Made by a program: the position numbers and the translations under genes | NCBI GenBank assembly: GCA_903895055.1 | Contig: CAITSL010000018.1 | Span: 1-15,989 of the forward strand | From: an uncultured bacterium | GTDB lineage: Bacteria > Patescibacteriota > Minisyncoccia > Phycocordibacterales > UBA9973 | Length of the DNA stretch: 15,989 nucleotides | Direction of reading: 5' to 3' | In this document: positions 4,712 to 11,757 of the stretch, piece after piece | Layout of the letters: each line of letters begins with the position of its first letter | Numbering within the stretch: the first letter of the stretch is position 1 | Notes under the pieces: model-generated | Seen by the model: only the letters and a program-made list of their open reading frames with translations | What the model was told of the DNA's origin: nothing | Databases searched by the model: none

Positions 4712-7204
4712 ATGGCAGACAAAAAAGATAAGAAAAAACTGCTGGTTTTGCTTGATGCGCATGCGATAATTCATCGCGCTTATCATGCCTTGCCGGAGTT
4801 TTTGTCTTCTAGTGGAGAGTCAACAGGAGCTTTATATGGTCTTGCGAACATGCTGATGAAGATTATTACCGACTTGAAGCCTGATTATATCGTCGCTTGT
4901 TATGATTTACCACAAAAAACTTTTCGGCATGAGGTCTATAAGGAATACAAAGCAGGACGCGCCAAAGCGGACGAAGCGCTTATTTCACAATTAAAAAATT
5001 CTCGCCAGATTTTTGAAGCTTTTAATATTCCGATTTATGACGCGCCGGGCTTTGAAGCAGATGACGTGTTAGGTACCATAGTTGAAAAAATACACCCCCT
5101 CCGTCATTCTGACACCTCCCCCTTAGCCACGGGGGAGGCTGGTAGGGGTGATATAGATATTATCATTGCCTCCGGCGACATGGATACCATGCAACTAATT
5201 GATGATAAAAAGGTGCAAGTCTACACTTTAAAAAAGGGAATCAATGACACTATTTTATATGATGAAGAAAAAGTGATTGAGAGATTTGGACTTAAACCGG
5301 AACTTTTGCCCGACTACAAAGGACTGAGAGGAGATCCGTCGGATAATATTATTGGGATAAAAGGCATTGGAGAAAAAACAGCTACAGAATTAATTGTGAA
5401 TTTTGGAACGATTGAAACAATTTATAAAGAATTACGAATTACGAATTACGAATTAAAATTCAAGAAGTTAGGTTTTTCTGATCGGATAATTAATTTACTG
5501 AAGGAAAACGAAGAAGAGGCATTATTCTCCAAAACCTTAGCAAAAATCAGACGGGATGCACCGATAAATTTTGCAATGCCCGCGAAAACTTTTTGGGAAA
5601 ATGCCGATTTTAAGAAAATTGAAGAGACTTTTATCCAATTTGAATTCAGAAGCTTGATTTCAAGAATTAAAGGTTTTTTTGGTAATAACCAGAATACAAA
5701 TTTAGCAGAATTTTCTCAGGTCCTCGGATCTCCGGGGCCCCACACCCCGGCCAGACCGTTCGAAAATTCTCTAAATTTGTATTCTGGAGAAGAGATTGTT
5801 GACCCGAACAAATTAAATGAAGCCTCGATCGCTCTTTGGCTTATCAATTCAGACATGACTAGTCCAACCAAAGAAGACATTTTGATTTATGCCAAAACAA
5901 ATGATTTTGAAAAAGCTTATGAATTTATTTTTAATAAATTAAAAGAAAAAAAGTTGGATAAGGTATATGAAGAGATCGAGCGTCCAATTATGCCAATCGT
6001 AAAAGAAATGCAAGACTATGGTATTTTGATAGATAAAAATTATCTGGCAAAATTATCCGAAGAGTATCACAAAGAGCTCGACAAACTAACCAAAAAAATT
6101 TATACAATGAGTGGCATGGAATTCAATATCAACTCACCGAAACAACTGGGTGAAGTGTTGTTCGAAAAAATGGGTTTGAAGTCAAGTAAAAAGCGCAGAG
6201 CGAGTGGCTCTTTTTCGACCAAGCTTTCTGTGCTCGAAGAGTTGGGCGAAGAAAATGCAATTGTGAAAGAAATTTTGGCTTACAGAGAATTACAAAAACT
6301 ACTTTCCACTTACATCGATGTTATTCCGAGGATGGCAGAGGAAGACGGCAGACTGCATGCCAAATTTATTCAAAATGGTACGACTACTGGTCGTTTTTCT
6401 TCTCAGGATCCTAATCTGCAAAACTTGCCTATCAAAACAGAACTGGGCCGAAAAATCCGTGGTGGCTTTATTGCAAAAAATGGTTATAAGCTGGTTGCAT
6501 ATGATTACAGTCAGATTGAGCTTCGAGTGGCTGCGATTCTTTCGGGGGACAAGAACATGACTCGAATTTTCCGCGATAAAAAAGATGCACACACGGGAGT
6601 GGCGTCTTTCGTCTTTGGGGTGCCGATGGACAAAGTGGACAGTGAAATGCGCCGTCAGGCAAAAGTAATAAATTTTGGAATTATTTATGGTATGGGGGTG
6701 TCTGCTTTGCGCAAAAATCTAGGAGGCACTCGGGAAGAAGCGCAAAAGTTTTATGATAATTATTTCAATCAATTTTCCGGTATCAGAGATTATTTAGAAA
6801 GTGTTAAAAAATTTGCCATTAAAAATTCTTACACCGAAACATTATTTGGCCGACGCAGATATTTTCCAAATATAAATTCTCGCATTCCATTTTTAAAAAA
6901 TATGGCCGAACGAACTGCTACCAATGCACCGATTCAAGGCACGGCGGCTGATATTATCAAGCTGGCCATAAGGTATGCAGAAGAAGATTTGGCAAAAGCC
7001 GGGCTTTTAAATAAAGCGCATTTGGTGCTTCAAATTCACGATGAATTGGTTTATGAAATCGAGGGAAATATCTTAGAAAAAGCAAGTAAAATAATAGAAG
7101 GTGCGATGGAGGAGGTCTTAGAAAGGTCATTTTTGCACTACCGGACCGAGATTCCCCTTTCCGTGCATTTTGGCTTGGGGAACAACTTAGCGGAAGTAAA
7201 ATAA
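4712..7204 (+). CDS. polA: DNA polymerase I with degenerate proofreading domain
   Basis: Pol I fills gaps and removes primers. The 830-aa product starts with a 5' nuclease domain (about 1-300) carrying LLDAHAIIHRAYHALP, GFEADDVLGT, ASGDMDTMQLI and the helix-hairpin-helix DYKGLRGDPSDNIIGIKGIG. The polymerase domain has motif A with Asp598 in YDYSQIELR, motif B with Lys651 in RRQAKVINFGIIYG, and motif C His776-Asp777-Glu778. The region in between is reduced and shows no exonuclease DxE, so 3'-5' proofreading is probably absent, as in several family members. Three repeat-derived stretches run in frame through the gene: a GC palindrome (5093-5150), a GAATTAC tandem (5429-5456) and a 99-bp inverted repeat (5689-5787). 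All lie outside the catalytic motifs. Confidence 0.96.
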   Translation: MADKKDKKKLLVLLDAHAIIHRAYHALPEFLSSSGESTGALYGLANMLMKIITDLKPDYIVACYDLPQKTFRHEVYKEYKAGRAKADEALISQLKNSRQIFEAFNIPIYDAPGFEADDVLGTIVEKIHPLRHSDTSPLATGEAGRGDIDIIIASGDMDTMQLIDDKKVQVYTLKKGINDTILYDEEKVIERFGLKPELLPDYKGLRGDPSDNIIGIKGIGEKTATELIVNFGTIETIYKELRITNYELKFKKLGFSDRIINLLKENEEEALFSKTLAKIRRDAPINFAMPAKTFWENADFKKIEETFIQFEFRSLISRIKGFFGNNQNTNLAEFSQVLGSPGPHTPARPFENSLNLYSGEEIVDPNKLNEASIALWLINSDMTSPTKEDILIYAKTNDFEKAYEFIFNKLKEKKLDKVYEEIERPIMPIVKEMQDYGILIDKNYLAKLSEEYHKELDKLTKKIYTMSGMEFNINSPKQLGEVLFEKMGLKSSKKRRASGSFSTKLSVLEELGEENAIVKEILAYRELQKLLSTYIDVIPRMAEEDGRLHAKFIQNGTTTGRFSSQDPNLQNLPIKTELGRKIRGGFIAKNGYKLVAYDYSQIELRVAAILSGDKNMTRIFRDKKDAHTGVASFVFGVPMDKVDSEMRRQAKVINFGIIYGMGVSALRKNLGGTREEAQKFYDNYFNQFSGIRDYLESVKKFAIKNSYTETLFGRRRYFPNINSRIPFLKNMAERTATNAPIQGTAADIIKLAIRYAEEDLAKAGLLNKAHLVLQIHDELVYEIEGNILEKASKIIEGAMEEVLERSFLHYRTEIPLSVHFGLGNNLAEVK
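5093..5150 (+). repeat. GC-rich palindromic element in polA
   Basis: CCTCCCCC (5115-5122) and GGGGGAGG (5131-5138) form a perfect 8-bp stem around TTAGCCAC. CACCCC (5093-5098) and GGGGTG (5145-5150) form an outer stem. The element encodes about 20 residues, HPLRHSDTSPLATGEAGRGD, between DDVLGTIVEKI and IDIIIASGD. Homologous polymerases have only a short link there. It is far more GC-rich than its surroundings, like intergenic palindromic repeats of other bacteria. Confidence 0.8.
5429..5456 (+). repeat. GAATTAC heptamer tandem in polA
   Basis: GAATTAC occurs three times in tandem (5429-5449), followed by GAATTAA. Three 7-bp units equal seven codons, so the frame is kept; the peptide is ELRITNYEL. 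AATTACGAATTAAAA (5444-5458) recurs exactly on the minus strand in mutM at 11255-11269. Confidence 0.7.
5689..5787 (+). repeat. 99-bp inverted repeat inside polA
   Basis: Bases 5689-5715 and 5762-5787 are reverse complements over 26 bp, with a single extra C in the left arm. The 46-base centre is GC-rich and holds a second stem, CCGGGG (5732-5737) with CCCCGG (5745-5750), plus GGTC/GACC (5719-5722/5754-5757). The element reads in frame through both arms at the junction of the 5' nuclease domain and the reduced exonuclease region. Confidence 0.85.
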
Positions 7205-7215
7205 TTTTTTTGTAG

Positions 7216-7221
7216 TATAAT
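7216..7221 (+). promoter_or_regulatory. -10 box before methyltransferase GTG start
   Basis: TATAAT follows the polA stop and ends seven bases before GTG 7229. The in-frame ATG at 7223 is only one base away and would not be included in a transcript from this box. Confidence 0.45.
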
Positions 7222-7228
7222 TATGAAT

Positions 7229-7681
7229 GTGAATCCAGATAAAGACAAAGTCCATATAGTTTTGGCGCATTCTTATTCCGTTTACTTTTTGTTGTTTTTG
7301 GCAGGTGTTTTTTTGGACCTTATTTTTAATTTGAAAATCTTTAATTTTCCCTTTATGATGCCTCTTGGTGTTGTGCTTATTCTTTTGGCAACTCTGCTTA
7401 TTTTTTGGGCGCAAAGGACTTCTCGAAATTTAAATAAAGAAACTCTGACTCCCGAGACTTTCATGAAAGGTCCTTACCGATATTCTCGTAGCCCGACCCA
7501 TTGGGGACTTTTCTTTTTAATGCTCGGCTTCGGACTTCTGAACGGGGCGATTTTTATAGTAATTTTTGCTTTTATCGCTTTCTTTCTTACTAAACTTGTT
7601 TATTTAAAGAAAGAAGAAGCAATCCTTCTAAAAAAATATGGTGCTCCATATTCGGAATATAAACAAATAGTGAAATTTTAA
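7229..7681 (+). CDS. Integral membrane methyltransferase, ICMT/PEMT family
   Basis: This small multi-pass protein (150 aa from GTG 7229; 152 aa from ATG 7223) belongs to the isoprenylcysteine carboxyl methyltransferase / phospholipid N-methyltransferase superfamily. The diagnostic C-terminal half has KGPYRYSRSPTHWGLFFLMLG, the cofactor-binding GPYRYxRxP motif. After a hydrophobic pair of helices come KKEEAILLKKYGAPYSEYK, with the E-E...YG..Y..Y signature. Hydrophobic segments are near residues 14-35, 43-60 and 92-124. The substrate cannot be read from sequence; protein prenylation is not expected in bacteria, so a lipid or small-molecule substrate is more likely. It follows polA by 25 bp and holA begins 3 bp after its stop, so it is probably cotranscribed with holA. 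Confidence 0.8.
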   Translation: MNPDKDKVHIVLAHSYSVYFLLFLAGVFLDLIFNLKIFNFPFMMPLGVVLILLATLLIFWAQRTSRNLNKETLTPETFMKGPYRYSRSPTHWGLFFLMLGFGLLNGAIFIVIFAFIAFFLTKLVYLKKEEAILLKKYGAPYSEYKQIVKF

Positions 7682-7684
7682 TTT

Positions 7685-8332
7685 ATGATTTATCTTTTTG
7701 CGGGGGAGGACACAAAAAAGAAGCTTGCGATTTACGAAAAATTTTTAAAAACCCTGCCGAAAGAGGTGGAGATTTTTTTTATTAACAAAAATGATTTCAA
7801 TCCCGTGCAAACCGAGAGTTTTTATTCCGGAGCGGGACTTTTTTTTAACAAATGTGTAGTTGTCTTTAAGGGTGTTTTTGAACGGGAAGAAGCGCGCGAT
7901 TTTCTTTTAAAGAAATTAGATTTGATGAGTCAATCGGAAAATATTTTTGTTTTTTTAGAAGGGAAATTAAAAAAAGCAGAGCTTGATATTTTTCAAAAAA
8001 CACAAGCAAAACTCAATATTTTTGAATTACCCAAAGGAAAAAAAGAAAAATATAATAGTTTTTTGTTGGCAACTGATTTTGAAAAAAGAGATAAATTAAA
8101 TTTATGGATTCATTTCAGGCAAGCGATGGATCAAGAAGTGGGAATGGAAGAGCTTGTCGGAATTTTATTTTGGAAAGCCAAAGACATGCTCTTAAAGCGG
8201 AATTTTAGTAAGTTTTCCGAGCAAGAATTGAAAGATTTCGCCGCCAAGCTCTCTTACTTACTCCCCGAAGCTCGCAAAAGGGGCCTCGACGACGAATCGG
8301 CCTTTGAGCAGTTTTTACTTGAAGCTTTTTGA
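7685..8332 (+). CDS. holA: DNA polymerase III delta subunit (HolA), short
   Basis: Delta is the clamp-loader subunit that opens the beta sliding clamp. At 215 aa the product is far shorter than the usual 320-340 aa. The N-terminal IYLFAGEDTKKKLAIYEKFL resembles the strand and helix that open the delta fold. The middle part (FYSGAGLFFNKCVVVFKGVF, then NIFVFLEG) fits the delta pattern of an induced-fit strand and a strand ending in a small loop. NSFLLATDFEKRDKLNLW and ELVGILFWKAKDML match the conserved C-terminal-collar region. Recognition is by pattern, not by a catalytic motif. It starts 3 bp after the methyltransferase stop and is followed by tRNA-Lys. Confidence 0.68.
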   Translation: MIYLFAGEDTKKKLAIYEKFLKTLPKEVEIFFINKNDFNPVQTESFYSGAGLFFNKCVVVFKGVFEREEARDFLLKKLDLMSQSENIFVFLEGKLKKAELDIFQKTQAKLNIFELPKGKKEKYNSFLLATDFEKRDKLNLWIHFRQAMDQEVGMEELVGILFWKAKDMLLKRNFSKFSEQELKDFAAKLSYLLPEARKRGLDDESAFEQFLLEAF

Positions 8333-8382
8333 AAATCTGTTATTATAACAACATTGTTTCAAAAAAGCCGTTTTTATATTTT

Positions 8383-8455
8383 CCGCCCGTAGCTCAGCTG
8401 GTAGAGCAGATCCCTTTTAAGGATAAGGTCCTCGGTTCGATCCCGAGCGGGCGGA
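8383..8455 (+). tRNA. tRNA-Lys (anticodon TTT)
   Basis: A 73-nt cloverleaf. Acceptor stem CCGCCCG/CGGGCGG (8383-8389/8448-8454), D-stem GCTC/GAGC, T-stem CTCGG/CCGAG with loop TTCGATC, and discriminator A8455. The anticodon loop CTTTTAA (8414-8420) has TTT at 8416-8418, decoding lysine AAA/AAG. The first anticodon-stem pair (G8409-A8425) is a mismatch. CCA is not encoded (ACA follows the stem), so it must be added enzymatically. Confidence 0.97.
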
Positions 8456-8465
8456 CAGATTTTTG

Positions 8466-8492
8466 AACCATATTTCACAATGGTTATTTTTT
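8466..8492 (+). terminator. Terminator after tRNA-Lys
   Basis: AACCAT (8466-8471) and ATGGTT (8480-8485) pair around an 8-base loop and are followed by ATTTTTT. It lies 10 bases beyond the tRNA. Confidence 0.7.
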
Positions 8493-8541
8493 ACGTCCCG
8501 ACAGGGAACCGAACCGCTTAGTATTAATCTTCTAAAAAATT

Positions 8542-8550
8542 TGTTAAAAT
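8542..8550 (+). promoter_or_regulatory. Extended -10 for the accessory gene pair
   Basis: TGTTAAAAT is a TGn-extended -10 box, ten bases before ATG 8561. The in-frame ATG at 8549 overlaps this box and is unlikely to be the start. Confidence 0.4.
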
Positions 8551-8560
8551 GATTAGCGTA

Positions 8561-8731
8561 ATGAATGACAGCACAGAAATCAAAAAGATAAAGGAGGGCT
8601 ACTACAGTTTTAAAGCGAAATTAGGTGATATTTTTAGTAGAAAAAAAGCACTAATGAAAAATTATCGTTCAAAATTAGAGGAAGCAAAGATAAAAGAAAT
8701 TAAAGAATCCTTGAATAACCAATCGAAATAA
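8561..8731 (+). CDS. Small basic protein of unknown function
   Basis: Not recognised. From ATG 8561 it has 56 aa (60 aa from ATG 8549). It is lysine-rich (for example SRKKALMKNYRSKLEEAK), predicted mainly helical, and has no cysteines, signal peptide or membrane segment. The next gene begins 3 bp after its stop, so the two form an operon with a promoter just upstream (8542-8550). A small basic protein paired with a large acidic one recalls partner or antitoxin-like arrangements, but nothing in the sequence proves this. It could also be a nucleic-acid-binding or chaperone-like partner. Confidence 0.6.
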   Translation: MNDSTEIKKIKEGYYSFKAKLGDIFSRKKALMKNYRSKLEEAKIKEIKESLNNQSK

Positions 8732-8734
8732 ATT

Positions 8735-10132
8735 ATGAATCAAGAAAATTTACAACAAGACGAAGCAGATATTGAGGTAAAAGAGAAGCCCAAAATTGCT
8801 TCTGTCGAACAGAATAAAACTAGTCAAGAATTTGCCGATGAAATATTGGGTAAAATTGAAAATGATTTTAAATCGGTTTCTAACAACAGAGAAGAAATTG
8901 AAAAAGTGGAAAATTCTATTTTACTGGAAAATCAATCTTTAAAAAGCGAAATAAAAAATGAACTTGATTTAGATAATAAATTAGGAACTTTAGATACTGA
9001 AGCAACGACCGCCAAAGAAGAGGCAAAATCAACAATTTCTGAAATTAGCGGTTTTAGTAAAGCATATCATCATCCAGAGTATCGTAAAGATATAGCTAAA
9101 CAAATTTTAGAAGCTAGGAAATCAGGAGAGAATGCCGAAGAGGTTAGAGCAAAATTTTATGAAAAAACGGGAGGTGAAAAAGAAAATCTTGAATCTCAAG
9201 AAAAAGAAAGAAGTGTGGCGGAAATAATGAAAGAAAAAGATTTGGTTGTAGTTCACGGTATGCTTATGCCAGAACTGAATCCTCATACCTTAAGGGGATC
9301 GGATTTTAATAATAAGGTTTTAGATAATACTCGAAAGGATATTGGATTTGAAGATACATATAATGTAGTTGCTGGTCTTAGCCCGACTATTTCTGCCTCA
9401 ATTCCATCTCCCGATAGGCCCAATAATGGTCTCGCATTTCGCCATGGAGTTATATTAGTAGAAGGACAAATTCTATCAGCAAAAAAAGAAGATTCTGGGT
9501 CAGTTGCTTTTGGTTTACACAAAAGAATTCCTAAATATGGGAACGAGGATCATAAACATTCAGCAATTCAACCAAACATTGACATAGAATCCATTGTACC
9601 GAGTGCAGGGCCGAATAGTTCCACATGGAATGAATTGACTGTTGAAAAACCAAAAATTGCAGGTTTATTCCAGGATTTATCAATAAATAATGAATACTAC
9701 AATATCAACAATCCAGAATCTAAGTGGAAAGTAATATTTCCCGATAAACAAGAAAGTGAAATACTGGAAGAAATTGAAAAAGAAAAAGCAGAAAGAAAAG
9801 AAGAACTAAATAGAGAACTATTTAAAATGAAGGAATATTCCGAAAAGTTAAAAATTCCACTATATGCTTTTAAAAATGAAGAGGGAGAGTTAAAAAAATA
9901 CAAAGTGGAATTTACTGAAGGGAAACATAAGGATTCATATTTAAAGAAAATAAAATATGGATTTACTGACGACAGTATACCAAGTGAAGAAAAAGAATTA
10001 ATTTGGTCATATAATTTATTACCAGTCACGGCTTTAGAAATACACAACAAGCAAACAGAGGCATCAGAGGATGAGCAAAATCAGATTACTCAAAACTTAA
10101 AAGATAAGAAGGTTTTTTCTCAGAATCGATAA
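8735..10132 (+). CDS. Large hydrophilic protein of unknown function
   Basis: Not recognised. The 465-aa product is soluble, with no signal peptide or membrane segment. Residues 1-105 are acidic and probably coiled or disordered (EIEKVENSILLENQSLKSEI). A compact part begins near 106 with SKAYHHPEYRKDIAKQILEA. Residues 168-265 look like a folded core: KDLVVVHGM, LSPTISASIPSPDRPNNG and LAFRHGVILVEGQILSAK. Residues 340-372 form a charged helix, and the tail (380-430) is mixed. The His-containing VVVHGM and FRHGVIL segments could be active-site-like but match no motif I can name. It is translated 3 bp after the 56-aa gene and has the gene-poor, variable look of accessory DNA between tRNA-Lys and the SPOUT methyltransferase. 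Confidence 0.75.
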   Translation: MNQENLQQDEADIEVKEKPKIASVEQNKTSQEFADEILGKIENDFKSVSNNREEIEKVENSILLENQSLKSEIKNELDLDNKLGTLDTEATTAKEEAKSTISEISGFSKAYHHPEYRKDIAKQILEARKSGENAEEVRAKFYEKTGGEKENLESQEKERSVAEIMKEKDLVVVHGMLMPELNPHTLRGSDFNNKVLDNTRKDIGFEDTYNVVAGLSPTISASIPSPDRPNNGLAFRHGVILVEGQILSAKKEDSGSVAFGLHKRIPKYGNEDHKHSAIQPNIDIESIVPSAGPNSSTWNELTVEKPKIAGLFQDLSINNEYYNINNPESKWKVIFPDKQESEILEEIEKEKAERKEELNRELFKMKEYSEKLKIPLYAFKNEEGELKKYKVEFTEGKHKDSYLKKIKYGFTDDSIPSEEKELIWSYNLLPVTALEIHNKQTEASEDEQNQITQNLKDKKVFSQNR

Positions 10133-10196
10133 TTATTACCACTCCCTTACTATTGCAAAATAATCAGGATATAAGCTTCGAATAGCGGTTCTGACG

Positions 10197-10205
10197 TGGT
10201 ATAAT
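10197..10205 (+). promoter_or_regulatory. Extended -10 for SPOUT methyltransferase
   Basis: TGGTATAAT, a perfect -10 with TGn extension, lies ten bases before ATG 10216. The leader would be only 3-4 bases, with no room for a Shine-Dalgarno sequence. Confidence 0.55.
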
Positions 10206-10206
10206 T

Positions 10207-10215
10207 GGGCGGACA
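10207..10215 (+). repeat. 9-bp copy of the tRNA-Lys 3' end
   Basis: GGGCGGACA is identical to 8449-8457, the last acceptor-stem bases of tRNA-Lys plus three. The two copies bracket the unrecognised gene pair. At 9 bp it could be chance or a worn attachment-site remnant; no integrase is present. Confidence 0.3.
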
Positions 10216-10689
10216 ATGAAAAGAAACTCAATTTTAATTCTTCACGATATCAGAAGCGCGCAAAACGTCGGAGCGATGTTTCGCACAGCTGATGCGGTGG
10301 AAATAAATAAAATTTATTTGACGGGATATACTCCCGCACCCATCGATAGGTTCGGTAAAAAAAGAAAAGATATTGCCAAATCTGCGCTGGGGGCAGAAGA
10401 ATTTGTTTCATGGGAGAGCAAAAAAAGTTTACCAAATTTACTTACTAAATTAAAGAAGGAAAAATTCAAAATTATCGCGATTGAGCAAGATAAAAATTCT
10501 GTTGACTACAAGAAGATAAAATTACAAGAGAAAAATGTTTTTATTGTGGGCACAGAAGTTACCGGAATTCCCAAAAACATACTAAAAAAATGCGACCTGA
10601 TTACTGAAATCCCAATGAAGGGGAAAAAAGAATCACTAAATGTATCGGTGGCTTGCGGGGTTGCTCTGTTTAGAATCCTAAACATTTGA
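10216..10689 (+). CDS. SPOUT (TrmH/SpoU) RNA 2'-O-methyltransferase
   Basis: This family transfers methyl groups from S-adenosylmethionine to ribose 2'-OH of tRNA or rRNA, using a knotted SPOUT fold. The 157-aa product is a bare catalytic domain. Motif 1 is NVGAMFRTA (17-25, with Asn17 and Arg23), motif 2 is FIVGTEVTGIP (109-119) and motif 3 is IPMKGKKESLNVSVACGVALF (from 132, with the conserved SLNVSVA). All lie in order and spacing typical of the family. There is no N-terminal RNA-binding extension, as in TrmL-size members; the exact target cannot be told. It is preceded by its own extended -10 and ends convergently with a small minus-strand gene. Confidence 0.9.
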   Translation: MKRNSILILHDIRSAQNVGAMFRTADAVEINKIYLTGYTPAPIDRFGKKRKDIAKSALGAEEFVSWESKKSLPNLLTKLKKEKFKIIAIEQDKNSVDYKKIKLQEKNVFIVGTEVTGIPKNILKKCDLITEIPMKGKKESLNVSVACGVALFRILNI

Positions 10690-10721
10690 AAGATGCTTTT
10701 GAAATTACATTTTCAAATGTT
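10681..10721. terminator. Hairpin between convergent genes
   Basis: AACATTTGAAA (10681-10691) and TTTCAAATGTT (10711-10721) form a perfect 11-bp stem spanning both stop codons, the methyltransferase TGA and the small-gene TAA. T-tracts are poor on both strands, so it may be a weak bidirectional terminator or an RNA 3'-end stabiliser. Confidence 0.5.
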
Positions 10722-10878
10722 ACTTAGCTGTTGGTTCTGGGATATCTCCAATATTTGTAGAGGGAGTCATGTATGGTTTCTCATTTTGGCTTCTCGAAGG
10801 ACCACCGGTAAAAAACCAAATTACCCAAAGCAAGACAAGTATTAAAATAAATCCTATTAATTCGTTTTTGGCATTCAT
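10720..10878 (-). CDS. Small single-pass membrane protein
   Basis: A 52-aa product from ATG 10878, two bases after the mutM stop, suggesting translational coupling. Residues 8-23, LIGFILILVLLWVIWF, form one membrane helix followed by FTGGPSRSQ and a Pro/Thr-rich tail. MNAKNE precedes the helix, so a tail facing outside is plausible. An upstream in-frame ATG (10902) lies inside mutM and would add eight residues. I do not recognise a function. Its position directly downstream of mutM may be conserved, but this could not be checked. Confidence 0.6.
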   Translation of the reverse strand: MNAKNELIGFILILVLLWVIWFFTGGPSRSQNEKPYMTPSTNIGDIPEPTAK

Positions 10879-10880
10879 GA

Positions 10881-11757
10881 TTAAATTTGATGTCGGGAGC
10901 AAAAGTGCGCGCTCCGACTATTAATAACTTCTCTCATTATAACACCTCCGCAACCATATTTCCTGCATTTTTCCCCAGCGCGCTGGTAAGCATTATGATG
11001 CAGTTGAAATTTCCCGGGCAGTCCATAAATATTCAGATAATCCGAATTTGAATCTCCCCCGAAATCAATTCCTTTTTGGAGGGTTGTTTTCATTGCCCGA
11101 AATATTTTTTTCAACTCCGGCTCGGTTATTTGAGAGACTTTTCTTTTTGGGTGGATGCCGGCTTGCCATAGAATCTCATCGGAATAAATATTCCCAATTC
11201 CGGCAATGATTGTTTGGTCCAATAAAACAGTTTTAATTTTAGTATTTGGTTTTGTTTTAATTCGTAATTTGAAATTGTTAATTGTAAATTGTTTTTCGAG
11301 CGGTTCTGGGCCAAGATTTTTTAAATGCTTGGACTCATATGCCTCTTTAGTATTAAGTAAAGTAATTTTGCCGAATTTTCGCACGTCGGAAAAAGCTAAC
11401 TGTTTTTTGCCTGCCCCGAGCGTAGTCGAGGGGTCCAATAAGTAAAAAATGGCGTGAACAAATTTATCCCATTTTCCTTTGCCGTAAAACAAACAGCCGG
11501 TCATTTTGAGATGGATTAAAATAGTTTTGTTTTGTGATATTTTTATTAAAATATTTTTTGCACGTCTTTCTACCGATAGGATTTTTTTTATTTTTAATTT
11601 CTTTTTTAAAAAACGAAAAATAACGTGGATTTGAAATGCTATCCTTCTTTCTTTTATCTTTGGTTTTTAAGTCAGTCCAAACATCCAATATTTTAAGGCC
11701 GATAATCTCCTTTCTGAGACCTTTCACGGTTGTTTCAACTTCTGGTAGCTCTGGCAT
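10881..11757 (-). CDS. mutM: Formamidopyrimidine-DNA glycosylase, frameshifted at an A8 run
   Basis: MutM removes 8-oxoguanine and formamidopyrimidines and nicks the backbone. The N-terminus MPELPEVETTVKGLR supplies catalytic Pro (after Met removal) and Glu. After residue 58 the frame breaks at eight consecutive A (8 T at 11582-11589 on the plus strand). With one A fewer, translation continues as ILSVERRAKNILIK, with the catalytic-domain Lys, and HLKMTGCLFYGKG, giving a 291-aa protein. LGPEPLEKQF and IAGIGNIYSDEILWQAGIHP are intact. The zinc finger is variant: Cys-x4-Cys and Cys-x2-His (FCSRH). A palindromic repeat encodes DPSTTLGAGK at about residue 109 and an A/T repeat encodes FTINNFKLRIK. 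The frameshift may be sequencing error, slippage-corrected, or a recent loss; everything else is intact. Confidence 0.85.
11255..11269 (-). repeat. AATTACGAATTAAAA repeat in mutM
   Basis: A 15-mer identical to polA 5444-5458. With the neighbouring AATTGTTAATTGTAAATTG-like bases (to 11293) it encodes FTINNFKLRIK after the conserved LGPEPL, where homologues vary. Confidence 0.6.
11414..11433 (-). repeat. Palindromic repeat in mutM coding DPSTTLGAGK
   Basis: CCCCGAGCGTAGTCGAGGGG is 17/20 identical to the repeat at 2486-2505. It is read in frame between AIFYLL and KQLAFSDVRKFG, an extra loop compared with typical MutM. Confidence 0.7.

Noticed and set aside
5429..5456. Possible CRISPR-like array from the GAATTAC repeats
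   Set aside because: The units are 7 bp in direct tandem without spacers and lie in a coding frame; no cas genes are present.
8495..8520. Reverse strand GGTTCGGTTCCC near 8505-8518 resembles a tRNA T-arm
   Set aside because: No matching acceptor, D or anticodon arms are found around it on either strand; at best a decayed fragment.
8561..10132. Toxin-antitoxin interpretation of the two unrecognised genes
   Set aside because: The partner sizes are unusual (56 and 465 aa) and neither protein shows a known toxin or antitoxin motif.
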